NCBI GenBank assembly: GCA_028708075.1
Contig: JAQVZS010000006.1
Span: forward strand, 38,413 to 102,412
From: Massilibacteroides sp.
GTDB lineage: Bacteria > Bacteroidota > Bacteroidia > Bacteroidales > Tannerellaceae
Length of the DNA stretch: 64,000 bases
Direction of reading: 5' to 3'
Shown here: one piece after another, positions 18,567 through 28,216 of the stretch
Layout of the letters: each line of letters starts with the position of its first letter
Numbering within the stretch: the stretch's first letter is position 1
Translations under genes and position numbers: made by a program
The notes under the pieces: generated by a model
What the model saw: the letters and a program-made list of their open reading frames with translations, nothing else
Told to the model about the DNA's origin: nothing
The model's database searches: none

Positions 18567-19871
18567 TCAATGATGAAAAATAGGATATCGATTATGGAAA
18601 CGGAAGCCGATCCCCAACATCAGATAATTCGGATTATGGAAGTTTTCCAAACAATAACCTATATGAATATAAGTATTCCGCGTGATATCCGTTTTAAGCG
18701 CCAAGACCTGGTAAAACGAACGAAGATCACCGCCACGATGCAGAACATTAACACCTAAGCCTATATTCACCGAAAAGAAGGGCATGATATATTCTATACG
18801 CCCAGAAAGGCCAAGCGCCAATTGTCTACTGAGCGAAGGCTTGTAGAATTGTTGTTCCGTTCCCACGATATAATCTTCCGTATACACATTTGCGCTGCCA
18901 TCGTAAACACCGTCCAAAGAAACGCCGGCACGCAATTTATATCCGAAATTATACATTGGTGCGAAATTAAAACCCAGAACCGTATATGCGTCGGGCGAAG
19001 CAACTTGTTCATCTCCAAACTGAACCCCTTTTCTGCGCCAGGAGCCAAACAAAACAAGATCGTAACTGACATGCTTCGTAAATTCCGGAATAGGTAAATG
19101 CGTCAAAAGTTCAGGCAAACAGTCTTGTTCCCGGTTAAAGTTGTACACTAATCCCATCTTAAACCCGGTAGTATTCAATCCTGCATTCGGAAATTTCGTG
19201 TTTCCATTCGAAAAATGCGTCAAATCCAGCCCTGTCATCAGATCGAATTGGCGAGAAAGGACCCAATTAAAATAAAGACTGACATTCATATAAGCATTCA
19301 CCTCCGAACCAATCACTTTATTATACGAGTTTTCGTCGTAGTCATAGGGTTTCCAACCACCAGACAAGCCAAAATTCCATTCGTAATTAAGGGATAATCT
19401 GGGGTTTAGTCGTGCAATACGCGCTCCCTGAAACAGATAAAAGGCAAAAGGATTTCCCAATTGTTCCGGTTCACCATATGAAAAATAGGAAAAGCCGATC
19501 CCTTGGTAAGCGCCGCCATAAATCCAGTCTGAACAGGTATTCGGCTGAGACTTGAACGAATATTTTAAATGTGCGGAAAAAGAATTTGTAATCCGTTCTC
19601 CCATCAAGTTTTCTCCCCTCAGAAACGAATTTGTAGGAAGGATATATCCCGGCCTCACCTCTACTCCTAATTGATGAATAAAACTGCGCGAATAAAACAA
19701 AGAATCCTCACGGACAATCAGCTTATCAGCCGGTATTCCACTCGATTTAACTTTCGTTCCGTCCTTTGATTCAGGTTCGTCTACCAACTCTTCAGCCTCC
19801 GCAAGGCTAAAAAACAAAAATAATAACCCCAATATAAGGGTTATCCCTCCCCTTCCTCTATTACCTTTCAT
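18567..19871 (-). CDS. PagL/acyloxyacyl hydrolase-family outer-membrane protein
   Basis: PagL proteins remove the 3-O-linked acyl chain from lipid A at the outer membrane. The 434-residue protein has a signal peptide (hydrophobic 9-25, ending AEAEE or nearby), many amphipathic beta-strands, and the family motif THFSNGNTKFPNAGLNT with H219 and S221 at the positions of the catalytic His and Ser. The position of the third triad residue (Glu, 14 residues after His in Pseudomonas PagL) is Asn233 here. It is far longer than PagL (about 150 residues), with a second block of strands (SYDLVLFGSWRRKG onward). Activity is therefore likely but not assured. A single gene. Confidence 0.8.
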   Translation of the reverse strand: MKGNRGRGGITLILGLLFLFFSLAEAEELVDEPESKDGTKVKSSGIPADKLIVREDSLFYSRSFIHQLGVEVRPGYILPTNSFLRGENLMGERITNSFSAHLKYSFKSQPNTCSDWIYGGAYQGIGFSYFSYGEPEQLGNPFAFYLFQGARIARLNPRLSLNYEWNFGLSGGWKPYDYDENSYNKVIGSEVNAYMNVSLYFNWVLSRQFDLMTGLDLTHFSNGNTKFPNAGLNTTGFKMGLVYNFNREQDCLPELLTHLPIPEFTKHVSYDLVLFGSWRRKGVQFGDEQVASPDAYTVLGFNFAPMYNFGYKLRAGVSLDGVYDGSANVYTEDYIVGTEQQFYKPSLSRQLALGLSGRIEYIMPFFSVNIGLGVNVLHRGGDLRSFYQVLALKTDITRNTYIHIGYCLENFHNPNYLMLGIGFRFHNRYPIFHH

Positions 19872-20171
19872 ATAATGCCCTCCAACTCATTTTACACGGG
19901 GCATCTTGCTTTTCCGCTTTATTATACGATTGGTTCATCACAATTCACATTCGTTTTTCCGGGTTAAATATTAATAATCAAGATTATCAGATAGTTTGTT
20001 TCACTTAAAAAGGACAAAGTTAGCATTTTTGCAAAAAGTCGAACATCGGCGACCAATAAAGTTGACCAATATTAATAATAAACATTTTTTATTATCTGTA
20101 ATAAAAATTATATTCACATAATTTATAACTTCGGGATTGATTTTGAAACAACTTTAAAACACGTCTTATAA
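19872..20171. other. divergent intergenic region
   Basis: These 300 bp separate the PagL-like gene and the pyrophosphatase gene, which are transcribed away from each other. It is AT-rich with TTATTAT/ATAATAA-type stretches. On the minus strand TAACTTTG at 20022..20015 is an exact -7 box for the PagL-like gene, giving a leader of about 135 bases. No convincing promoter for the pyrophosphatase gene and no ORF were found. Confidence 0.5.
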
Positions 20172-22574
20172 ATGAAAAAAACACAACACGCACTTGGGTT
20201 AACTTTCTTTTTCCTATTATGCAATATCAGTAACAAACTCTACGCCAGCGAAACAGATCTGGCTATTCCCGACCTTCACGAAGGCTCCTTTCATCTTTTA
20301 GGAAGTACCGTTTCCGCTTGGGATTTTTTGTTCTACGGCGCCCTGATTATTGCGGGGACTTTGGGCTTCAGCCTTTTACTTTTCAACCAGATCAAAAAGC
20401 TTCCGTCACACACGTCCATGCTCGAAGTCGCTAATACGATCTATGAAACCTGTCGTACCTACCTTCTTCAACAAGGGAAGTTTCTGCTCATGCTTTTCGG
20501 CCTGATTGCAATCGTCTTATGTATTTATTTTTTCGGTCTGGCCAATCAACGTTTGAGCGTCGTCTTACAGGTACTTCTCTTCTCGATCATTGGGATGGCC
20601 GGATCATATGCCGTCGCATGGTATGGCATTCGCATTAACACGTACGCCAACGCCCGCACTTCATTCGCAGCCTTGAAAGGAAGGCCTCTCGATGTCGTCA
20701 ACATTCCTTTACGAGCAGGAATGAGCGTTGGACTTTTCTTAATTTCTTTGGAATTAGTTATGATGGTTTTTATTCTTTTGTTTGTGCCCCGGGAAATCGT
20801 GGGCATATGTTTTCTGGGCTTTGCCATCGGCGAATCCTTGGGGGCAAGTGCTTTGCGTATTGCGGGAGGAATCTTTACCAAAATAGCAGACATCGGCTCC
20901 GACTTGATGAAAGTCATTTTCAAAGTCAAAGAAGATGACCCGAGAAATCCGGGTGTTATCGCGGATTGTACGGGCGATAACGCAGGAGATAGTGTAGGGC
21001 CGACAGCCGACGGGTTTGAAACGTATGGCGTAACAGGTGTAGCTCTAATCACGTTCATAACATTAGCGGTTGCCGATATAGAAATACAGGCCAAATTGAT
21101 CGTATGGATTTTCGGAATGCGCTTTTTAATGGATTTCCTTTCGGGTTGCTCATTTTTCATCAATCAAGCTATATCCGAAAAATTATACGGACAAAAGAAA
21201 CATTTCGATTTTGAAGTTCCATTGATGCGGTTGATCTGGATTGCCGCCATATTAAGCATTACCGCATCGTTTTTCATGAGTCATCTTTTATTAAGTGATA
21301 TGGCCGTACCCGGACTTTGGTGGAAATTAGCCATAATCATCAGTTGCGGCACATTAGCGGCAGTACTTATTCCGGAATTCACCAAGATATTTACCAGCTC
21401 CAAATCGAAGCATGTGCAGGAAATTGTCACCGCTTCGCGCGAAGGCGGCCCTTCTTTAAATATTCTTTCGGGAATCGTTGCCGGCAACTTCAGCGCATTC
21501 TGGACGGGATTATTGATCGTCGGACTGATGACATTAGCTTATTTCACCGCCAATCTCGGACTCAGTGAAATACTAGGCCCGCATGCTTCGATCTTTGCTT
21601 TCGGACTAGTCGCATTCGGATTCCTTTGTATGGGACCAGTAACCATTGCCGTTGACAGTTACGGACCAGTAACCGATAACGCACAATCCGTCTTCGAACT
21701 TTCTCAGATAGAGCAGTTACCCGGAATTCAAGACGAGATAAAAAAAGATTTTGGCTTTACTCCCGATTTTGAAACTGGGAAACATTATCTGGAAGCCAAC
21801 GATTCTGCCGGAAATACGTTTAAGGCTACAGCCAAACCGGTTCTGATCGGAACGGCTGTCGTTGGAGCAACGACCATGATCTTCTCCATTATTCTCCTAC
21901 TGGAAAAAGTGGGACTGCTAAACCTTTCGCTTACAGATGCACCCGTATTGCTCGGGTTAATCTCCGGAGGAGCCGTTATTTTCTGGTTCTGTGGCGCATC
22001 CATGCAAGCCGTTACCACAGGTGCCTACAGAGCTGTCGAATACATCAAACGAACATTCCATATGGAAAAACAAAAAGCGGACATAGAAGATTCCAAATCT
22101 GTAGTACGAATTTGTACTCTGTACGCTCAAAAAGGAATGTGGAATATTTTTATTGCGCTTATTTCGCTGACGCTTTCTTTTGCGTTCATGGATCCGAATT
22201 TCTTCGTCGCCTACCTTGTTTCAATCGCCATATTCGGACTATTCCAAGCGATTTACATGGCGAATGCAGGAGGTAGTTGGGATAATGCGAAGAAAGTTGT
22301 CGAAGTAGATTTGAAAGAAAAGAACACGCCGCTTCATGAAGCGGCGGTAGTCGGCGACACGGTCGGAGATCCGTTTAAAGATACTTCTTCAGTATCCCTA
22401 AATCCGATCATCAAGTTTTCCACGTTGTTCGGATTATTGGCTACAGAAATTTGTATCGAAATGAAACACGATTCGTCGAACGATTACTCTCTGTTCATTG
22501 CCATTCCTTTTTTGATCATTGGCCTCTATTTTGTATGGCGTTCCTTCTATAAAATGAGGATTCCTGAAAAATAA
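20172..22574 (+). CDS. hppA: membrane-bound ion-translocating pyrophosphatase
   Basis: The enzyme couples hydrolysis of pyrophosphate to H+ or Na+ pumping across the inner membrane. The 800-residue protein has about 16 membrane segments and the pyrophosphate-binding stretch EDDPRNPGVIADCTGDNAGD near residues 251-270, plus a second acidic cluster DSYGPVTDNAQ and a third GSWDNAKK...GDTVGDPFKDT near the C-terminus. An N-terminal signal-like segment and a region of about 60 residues precede the canonical core. The residue that decides K+ dependence is lysine (GNTFKA, K551), which predicts a K+-independent enzyme. Several core residues differ from the classic form, see findings. It stands alone and ends in a strong terminator. 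Confidence 0.93.
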   Translation: MKKTQHALGLTFFFLLCNISNKLYASETDLAIPDLHEGSFHLLGSTVSAWDFLFYGALIIAGTLGFSLLLFNQIKKLPSHTSMLEVANTIYETCRTYLLQQGKFLLMLFGLIAIVLCIYFFGLANQRLSVVLQVLLFSIIGMAGSYAVAWYGIRINTYANARTSFAALKGRPLDVVNIPLRAGMSVGLFLISLELVMMVFILLFVPREIVGICFLGFAIGESLGASALRIAGGIFTKIADIGSDLMKVIFKVKEDDPRNPGVIADCTGDNAGDSVGPTADGFETYGVTGVALITFITLAVADIEIQAKLIVWIFGMRFLMDFLSGCSFFINQAISEKLYGQKKHFDFEVPLMRLIWIAAILSITASFFMSHLLLSDMAVPGLWWKLAIIISCGTLAAVLIPEFTKIFTSSKSKHVQEIVTASREGGPSLNILSGIVAGNFSAFWTGLLIVGLMTLAYFTANLGLSEILGPHASIFAFGLVAFGFLCMGPVTIAVDSYGPVTDNAQSVFELSQIEQLPGIQDEIKKDFGFTPDFETGKHYLEANDSAGNTFKATAKPVLIGTAVVGATTMIFSIILLLEKVGLLNLSLTDAPVLLGLISGGAVIFWFCGASMQAVTTGAYRAVEYIKRTFHMEKQKADIEDSKSVVRICTLYAQKGMWNIFIALISLTLSFAFMDPNFFVAYLVSIAIFGLFQAIYMANAGGSWDNAKKVVEVDLKEKNTPLHEAAVVGDTVGDPFKDTSSVSLNPIIKFSTLFGLLATEICIEMKHDSSNDYSLFIAIPFLIIGLYFVWRSFYKMRIPEK

Positions 22575-22594
22575 ACCAACCACCGAATATAAAG

Positions 22595-22635
22595 CCAAAG
22601 AGAGTATCTTTTCGGGATACCCTCTTTGGTTTTTC
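22595..22635 (+). terminator. rho-independent terminator after hppA
   Basis: A 14-bp stem with one mismatch (CCAAAGAGAGTATC with GATACCCTCTTTGG) and loop TTTTCGG is followed by TTTTTC. It lies 20 bp after the hppA stop codon and just before the end of the convergent response regulator gene. Confidence 0.85.
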
Positions 22636-22652
22636 TCTTGTCTGCACAAAAA

Positions 22653-23384
22653 TTATAAAATCTGCACGCCATCCTCTTTAATCTGATCTTCACCGGAAGG
22701 TGTAATCAACTTATATCCCTTTCCATGGATATTGATAATTTCAATTCCCGGATCGTCCTTCAATAGCTTACGCAGTTTTGTAATATAAACATCCATGCTT
22801 CGGGCATTGAAATAATTATCATCCACCCAAATGGTCTTCAACGCGTAGTTACGTTCCAGTATTTCATTGGCATGCGAACAAAGCAGACTCAGCAATTCTG
22901 ATTCTTTCGTCGTCAGTTTCGTTACTTTATCTCCGATAGAAAGCGTTTGTTTCTGTGTATCGAACATAAAATTCCCCAATTTGTAAAATGGGATATCTTT
23001 CATTTTTTTCCCTTTCACACGACGAAGAATCGCCTCAATACGCAGCAACAACTCTTCCATACTGAACGGCTTGGTCAGATAATCGTCCGCACCGATCTTA
23101 AAACCTTCCAGAATATCCTCTTTCATCGTTTTAGCCGTAAGGAAGATCACGGGGATATCCGGATTGATTGAACGGATTTCCTGAGCCAGTGTAAAACCAT
23201 CCTTTTTCGGCATCATAACATCTAATACACAGAGGTCGTATTTTCCCTTGGTGAACCCTTTGTAACCAGCCTCTCCATCGGTGAAAAGATCCGTTACATA
23301 CCCTTTCGCTTGTAAGTATTCTCTTAAAAGCATCCCTAAATTTTCGTCGTCTTCGCAAAAGAAGATTTTTAGTTTTTCTTCCAT
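22653..23384 (-). CDS. rprY: OmpR-family response regulator, RprY type
   Basis: The 243-residue protein has a receiver domain (about 1-120) with acidic pair E11/D12-D13, phospho-acceptor D55 in CVLDVMMPK and K near 105 in LTKPF, and a C-terminal winged-helix DNA-binding domain (about 135-230) with RSMDVYITKLRKLL and HGKGYKL. It closely resembles RprY of Bacteroides and Porphyromonas, which binds DNA at stress and metabolic genes. Its gene follows the kinase gene at 23388 with only 3 bp between them, so the two form a two-gene operon. Confidence 0.93.
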   Translation of the reverse strand: MEEKLKIFFCEDDENLGMLLREYLQAKGYVTDLFTDGEAGYKGFTKGKYDLCVLDVMMPKKDGFTLAQEIRSINPDIPVIFLTAKTMKEDILEGFKIGADDYLTKPFSMEELLLRIEAILRRVKGKKMKDIPFYKLGNFMFDTQKQTLSIGDKVTKLTTKESELLSLLCSHANEILERNYALKTIWVDDNYFNARSMDVYITKLRKLLKDDPGIEIINIHGKGYKLITPSGEDQIKEDGVQIL

Positions 23385-23387
23385 AAA

Positions 23388-24959
23388 CTAACTTTTTATA
23401 AGAGGTAAAGTAATAATAAATTTTGTCCCAATATTCCCTGTTCCATTCTCAGCGCGTATCGCGCCGCCATGTTCTTCCACAATTTTACGCACATAGGCCA
23501 AACCCAATCCAAATCCTTTTACATCGTGGACGTTTCCAGTAGGTATTCGAAAGAAGCGGTCAAAAACTTTTTTTTGATACTCTTTCTTTATTCCTATTCC
23601 ATTATCTTCTATCGAAATATGTAGTTTACCTCCTTCATTCCACGTACGCGCCATTAGCGTCAGTGGGACATCCGGACGGCGATATTTAACAGCATTATCC
23701 AATAGATTAAATAACACATTCGTTATATGCATTTCGTCTACATAAATTGACGATTCTTCCGCTTTCAACTCAATATCAAGCGACCCGCCGTATTTTTCTA
23801 CCTTCAACACAAACGTATTCGCAATATTCGCGATCAAGTCGTTCGCGTCAACTTCCTTCAACTTCAAAGAAGCTCTCTGCCGTTCAAACAACGACATCTG
23901 CAACACCTTTTCGACTAAGAACCCCAAACGCTTGGTCTCGTCATTAATCACACCCGAAATATGCTTGAAAACATCCGGACTCTTGGTAATATCCGAATCT
24001 TTCAACATCTGAGCCGCCAGAGAAATCGTCGAAACAGGCGTTTTCAACTCATGTGTCATGTTATTGATAAAGTCATTCTTCATCTCTGAAAGTTTCTTCT
24101 GCCGGAATACGATATAAATCGTAAAAACAAATGTAACCAACAACAACAACGAGAAAATCACCGAAGGAACTAAGAACGTCACCGACTGGGCGATATAATC
24201 GCTCTTTGTCGGAAAATAAACTTTTAAATAATTCAACTTGGACGGCAACAAATCACCCGGGAAAAGCACCTGAGTAACCATTTCTGCCGGGTTAGGGCGT
24301 ATATCTGCACTTTTATAAACGGTGTTGCCGTCTTTATTTATAACAAAAAACACATAGGGTATATCTAAACCGTTATTCAAAAGTTCCGTCTTAATATAGT
24401 TGTCCAATTTCTTAAAATCAATACGTTCTTCTATCGGTTTCAGATTTGCCGTATTCACAATATCCTGTATCAAATACTCGATCAAGCCTCCCTGATATTT
24501 ATATCTCCGCTTGACAATATCCTGAAGATTCTTTGACGCGTTGACAATACTGTTTGTTGAAGGCTTTGATGAAGACGACAAAGACGAAAGCGGCTCAAAC
24601 CTTCGATTATTAAACAGTTGCGTCCTACTCACTGTCTGATTAATTGAAGAACCGTTCGTATCCCGAATTTGCAATTGATATTGCTCTTGCGTAATTACCT
24701 GCGACAAACTTTTTGAATCTGCAGGGTTTTGATACATATAATTCGCTTCTCCACGCTCAATATCATCTTCCAGATATTTACGTGTCTCATCCAACTCTAG
24801 ATTTTTTGAAACCTGCTGCAAACTTCGCTTCACTGTCTCGTTGAACTGCTCGCTGCTGGTTTTCAGAATAATCGTTACGTATGTCACTTGCAGATATAAA
24901 AGCCCGGCAAAAGCAAATACCATAACAACGGCAAGCAACCAAACTGTTGACTTTCTCAT
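23388..24959 (-). CDS. rprX: sensor histidine kinase, RprX type
   Basis: The 523-residue inner-membrane kinase has membrane helices at about 7-28 and 260-285 with a 230-residue periplasmic sensor between them. The cytoplasmic part has the phospho-accepting H303 in MTHELKTPVS, the N box NLLDNAVKYR, and G boxes DNGIGIKKEY and GFGLGLAYV. The periplasmic part contains a serine-rich linker (SSLSSSSKPSTNS, about 125-137). The paired regulator follows directly. It was first described in Bacteroides fragilis as RprX/RprY; the natural signal remains unclear. Confidence 0.92.
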   Translation of the reverse strand: MRKSTVWLLAVVMVFAFAGLLYLQVTYVTIILKTSSEQFNETVKRSLQQVSKNLELDETRKYLEDDIERGEANYMYQNPADSKSLSQVITQEQYQLQIRDTNGSSINQTVSRTQLFNNRRFEPLSSLSSSSKPSTNSIVNASKNLQDIVKRRYKYQGGLIEYLIQDIVNTANLKPIEERIDFKKLDNYIKTELLNNGLDIPYVFFVINKDGNTVYKSADIRPNPAEMVTQVLFPGDLLPSKLNYLKVYFPTKSDYIAQSVTFLVPSVIFSLLLLVTFVFTIYIVFRQKKLSEMKNDFINNMTHELKTPVSTISLAAQMLKDSDITKSPDVFKHISGVINDETKRLGFLVEKVLQMSLFERQRASLKLKEVDANDLIANIANTFVLKVEKYGGSLDIELKAEESSIYVDEMHITNVLFNLLDNAVKYRRPDVPLTLMARTWNEGGKLHISIEDNGIGIKKEYQKKVFDRFFRIPTGNVHDVKGFGLGLAYVRKIVEEHGGAIRAENGTGNIGTKFIITLPLIKS

Positions 24960-25164
24960 ATCTGTTTACCTTCTTTATACAGAACAAATAACGCCTATTT
25001 TAGTTTAATATTTACACAAAAAAAGTAAAAATTTGAACCTCCAATTCTTAATTTATCTAACAATATAAAATCAAAAATTTGTTTAACATCTATAAATCAA
25101 ACAAATATGTCTCAACATGCCATAATTAATCTATCAAATGGAAAAATCTTATTAATAAACGACA

Positions 25165-25201
25165 AATAAAAAGTCTCCTTATACAACCGCATAAGGAGAC
25201 T
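25165..25201 (-). terminator. rho-independent terminator after the TrpB-like gene
   Basis: On the minus strand an 11-bp perfect stem (AGTCTCCTTAT with ATAAGGAGACT, 25172..25201) with an 8-base loop is followed by TTTTATT. It starts 22 bp after the stop codon of the gene at 25223. Confidence 0.85.
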
Positions 25202-25222
25202 CTAGAAAAGACTTGACTAAAA

Positions 25223-26584
25223 TCAAATAATTTTTTCTACTTCCGCGAGATTTTTGGCAACATCTTCGTCGCTCAAATCGAAGTTCGTCAAATCCCCCGC
25301 GAAATATTGGTCGTACGCAGCCATATCAATTAGCCCATGACCGGAGAGATTAAACAGGATAGTACGAGGCTTCCCTTCCAACTTCGCTTGCTCAGCCTCA
25401 CGTATGACAGCCGCAATAGCATGAGAGGATTCCGGAGCCGGAATAATTCCTTCCGCCTGTGCAAAAAGAGTCGCCGCCTTAAATGTATCCAATTGCTGAA
25501 TATCCACCGCTTCCATCAAACCGTCTTTTCGCAATTGACTAACGATCGATCCGGCGCCATGATAGCGCAGACCTCCCGCATGGATATGAGCCGGCGCAAA
25601 ATTATGCCCCAACGTAAACATCGGAATCAACGGCGTATAACCTGCTTCATCACCAAAATCGTATTGAAATTGGCCACGCGTCAACTTCGGACAAGAAGCC
25701 GGTTCGGCAGCCATAACACGCACATTTTTCCCCTCTGTCAATTTATGACGAAGAAATGGAAATGAAATACCGGAGAAATTAGAGCCACCACCAAAACAAG
25801 CGATCACAACATCCGGATACTCTCCCGCCATCTCCATTTGCTTTTCGGCCTCAAGTCCAATAACCGTCTGATGCAACATCACATGATTCAACACACTACC
25901 CAACGTATACTTACAGTTCGGCGTTTGCATGGCCAATTCTACCGCCTCTGAAATTGCCGTACCCAAACTACCTTGATAATTCGGATGATCGGTCAGAATT
26001 TTACGTCCGGCTTTCGTACTCATACTTGGAGAAGCGATTACCTGTGCTCCGAAAGTCTGCATGATCGAACGACGATACGGTTTCTGATGATAGCTCACTT
26101 TTACCATATAAACGGCTAATTCGAGTCCAAACGCTTTCGCTGCATATGAAAGTGCGGCTCCCCATTGACCGGCTCCTGTCTCTGTCGTAATATTTGTCAC
26201 CCCTTCTTTTTTGCAAAAGTAAGCCTGAGCAATCGCCGAATTAAGTTTGTGCGAACCTACCGGACTGACACTTTCGTTCTTAAAATAGATATGAGCTGGA
26301 GTATCCAGCGCCTTTTCCAATCCGTAAGCACGTACCAAAGGAGTCGGGCGCCAAATCTTGTAAAGATCCCGGACTTCTTCAGGAATTTCTATCCAGGCAT
26401 CTTTCACGTTCATCTCCTGATCCGCCAATTCCTTTGCAAACAAAGGATACAAATCTTCAGCTTTAATCGGCTGTTTAGTTTGTGGATTTAAAAAAGGTAA
26501 CGGTTTCGTTTTCATATCCGCCACAATATTATACCAGGCTGTAGGTATGTCTTTCTCCTGTAACAAAAATTTTTTCGTACTCAT
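25223..26584 (-). CDS. TrpB-like pyridoxal-phosphate enzyme (TrpB2 type)
   Basis: The 453-residue protein is of the TrpB2 branch of tryptophan synthase beta chains, which condense indole and serine and usually act without TrpA. It has the PLP-binding lysine K113 in SPVGSHKLNSA, TETGAGQWG, and the phosphate-binding loop CFGGGSNFSG. It is longer than TrpB1 (about 395-400) with the usual TrpB2 N-terminal extension. No trpA or other trp gene lies nearby, consistent with a stand-alone role such as salvage of indole. No leader peptide or tryptophan attenuator is visible upstream. Confidence 0.92.
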   Translation of the reverse strand: MSTKKFLLQEKDIPTAWYNIVADMKTKPLPFLNPQTKQPIKAEDLYPLFAKELADQEMNVKDAWIEIPEEVRDLYKIWRPTPLVRAYGLEKALDTPAHIYFKNESVSPVGSHKLNSAIAQAYFCKKEGVTNITTETGAGQWGAALSYAAKAFGLELAVYMVKVSYHQKPYRRSIMQTFGAQVIASPSMSTKAGRKILTDHPNYQGSLGTAISEAVELAMQTPNCKYTLGSVLNHVMLHQTVIGLEAEKQMEMAGEYPDVVIACFGGGSNFSGISFPFLRHKLTEGKNVRVMAAEPASCPKLTRGQFQYDFGDEAGYTPLIPMFTLGHNFAPAHIHAGGLRYHGAGSIVSQLRKDGLMEAVDIQQLDTFKAATLFAQAEGIIPAPESSHAIAAVIREAEQAKLEGKPRTILFNLSGHGLIDMAAYDQYFAGDLTNFDLSDEDVAKNLAEVEKII

Positions 26585-26733
26585 TTTCTATAATAGCTTA
26601 CATTAATATTTACAAAAGCATGAGGTTAGTTACAACTTGAAAGCAAAGGAACAAATAATATTTCGATCGTCAAATCTTATACGAAAAAATTAAAACTAAT
26701 TGAATAATGTATTTACGTCTCAAGACGAAACTA

Positions 26734-26765
26734 TTTGTCACCAAGCGGAAAAATCGTAAATTTGC
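26734..26765 (+). promoter_or_regulatory. promoter of the porin-like gene
   Basis: TTTG (26734..26737) and TAAATTTGC (26757..26765) are separated by 19 bp, an exact match to the Bacteroidetes consensus, 52 bp before the start at 26818. Confidence 0.75.
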
Positions 26766-26817
26766 AGACTGTAACAAAGCATCGGTCGCGAATCCGGCGA
26801 TGTATTATTAAAAAATC

Positions 26818-28059
26818 ATGACATACATGACGCGATTACTCATTCTGACTCTATTGTTTCTTTCCTTCACAAACATAAGAGCCCAACGACAAAACTTTTC
26901 TTACAAATTCTATGGACAAGTACGTGGCGATTTATTCTACAATTCCAGAGCGAACGAAGAAACTGTAGACGGGTTATTTTTCCTGTTTCCAAAAGATAAA
27001 TCTCTCGATCCCAACGGAAACGATCTCAACGCCACTTCTAACGGCAATTTATATATGTTGTACTCACGTTTGGGGGTAGACATAAAAGGTCCGGATATCG
27101 GTCGCGCGAAATCTACTGTAAAAGTGGAAAGTGATTTCCGAGGTTCCGGCAGTACTTTTGCCTTACTCCGAATCCGTCATGCTTATGCCAATTTAGACTG
27201 GGGAAAATCCGACGTAACAATCGGCCAAACCTGGCATCCTTTGTTCGGAGATGTCTCTCCTCAGGTACTCAACCTTTCCACAGGCGCTCCTTTCCAACCC
27301 TTCAACCGAAGTCCGCTGGTAATGTATAAATATATCCACAAAGAATGGCAACTAAAAGCAGCTGCCGTATGGCAACTCCAATACTTATCGACCGGGCCTA
27401 AGGGAAAAGCGGAAGACTATCTAAAAAACGGTTGCATCCCCGAACTTTACGGTTCAATCGACTACAAAACCCAAAGTTGGCAATCCGGCATAGGAATTGA
27501 TTTCCTGTCGCTCAAACCGCGAACACAATCGACCGTCGAAAAGCAAAACGGAAACAAACAAACGTATAAAGTCGACGAACGCATCAATTCCTTTACCTTA
27601 GAAGCACATGCTAAATACATTTCGGCCGACTGGTTTATTGCCGGAAAAACCTTATTGGCATCCAATCAGGTACACAATTCGATGATCGGTGGCTATGCTG
27701 TTACAAAGATCGACCCTCAAACAGGCGAACAACAATATACCCCATACCGTCATTCACTGACCTGGCTGAACCTTGTCTATGGTAAGAAATGGAAACCCGG
27801 ATTTTTCATCGGTTATATGAAAAACCTGGGGACTAGCAATCCTATCGTAGGAGAAAAATACGGTACCGGACTGAATCTAGATCAATTATTGGCAACCCAG
27901 TTTCAGCTAACTTATAATTTGCCACATTGGAAATTCGGATTCGAATATATGCCGTCCATTGCCTGGTACGGAACAATGGATCCGGGAAACGGGAAAATAA
28001 AAGATACCTATACCCTCACGAACCACCGCATTTTAGGCGTTATGCTATATTTGTTCTAA
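26818..28059 (+). CDS. porin-like outer-membrane beta-barrel protein
   Basis: The 413-residue protein begins with a signal peptide (hydrophobic 5-18, cleavage after RAQ near 23). The rest is made of alternating amphipathic strands with features of trimeric porins of the DcaP/phosphate-porin type: YGQVRGDLFYNSR at the first strand, GQTWHPLFGDV, and a final strand ending in phenylalanine (RILGVMLYLF). No catalytic motif is present. It stands alone with a strong promoter. Substrate is unknown. A second in-frame ATG three codons on is an equally good start. Confidence 0.75.
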   Translation: MTYMTRLLILTLLFLSFTNIRAQRQNFSYKFYGQVRGDLFYNSRANEETVDGLFFLFPKDKSLDPNGNDLNATSNGNLYMLYSRLGVDIKGPDIGRAKSTVKVESDFRGSGSTFALLRIRHAYANLDWGKSDVTIGQTWHPLFGDVSPQVLNLSTGAPFQPFNRSPLVMYKYIHKEWQLKAAAVWQLQYLSTGPKGKAEDYLKNGCIPELYGSIDYKTQSWQSGIGIDFLSLKPRTQSTVEKQNGNKQTYKVDERINSFTLEAHAKYISADWFIAGKTLLASNQVHNSMIGGYAVTKIDPQTGEQQYTPYRHSLTWLNLVYGKKWKPGFFIGYMKNLGTSNPIVGEKYGTGLNLDQLLATQFQLTYNLPHWKFGFEYMPSIAWYGTMDPGNGKIKDTYTLTNHRILGVMLYLF

Positions 28060-28216
28060 ACTTTGTATTTCCGAATAACTTAACGAAGGAAGCAGGATAT
28101 TTTTTCGGTGGCCGTATTAGGATATTCCGGCAACACGTTCATTCGAACAACAGACGCCATTCTCCTGATCGATCAAACAGGGAATTTTTATCAAACACTT
28201 CACAAAGAAATCTTTT

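Noticed and set aside
20546..21163. 205-residue ORF opposite hppA
   Set aside because: It lies fully on the complementary strand of conserved hppA coding sequence and its composition is the mirror of a membrane protein gene.
25223..26820. tryptophan attenuator before the TrpB-like gene
   Set aside because: No leader peptide with Trp codons and no alternative hairpins are visible upstream.
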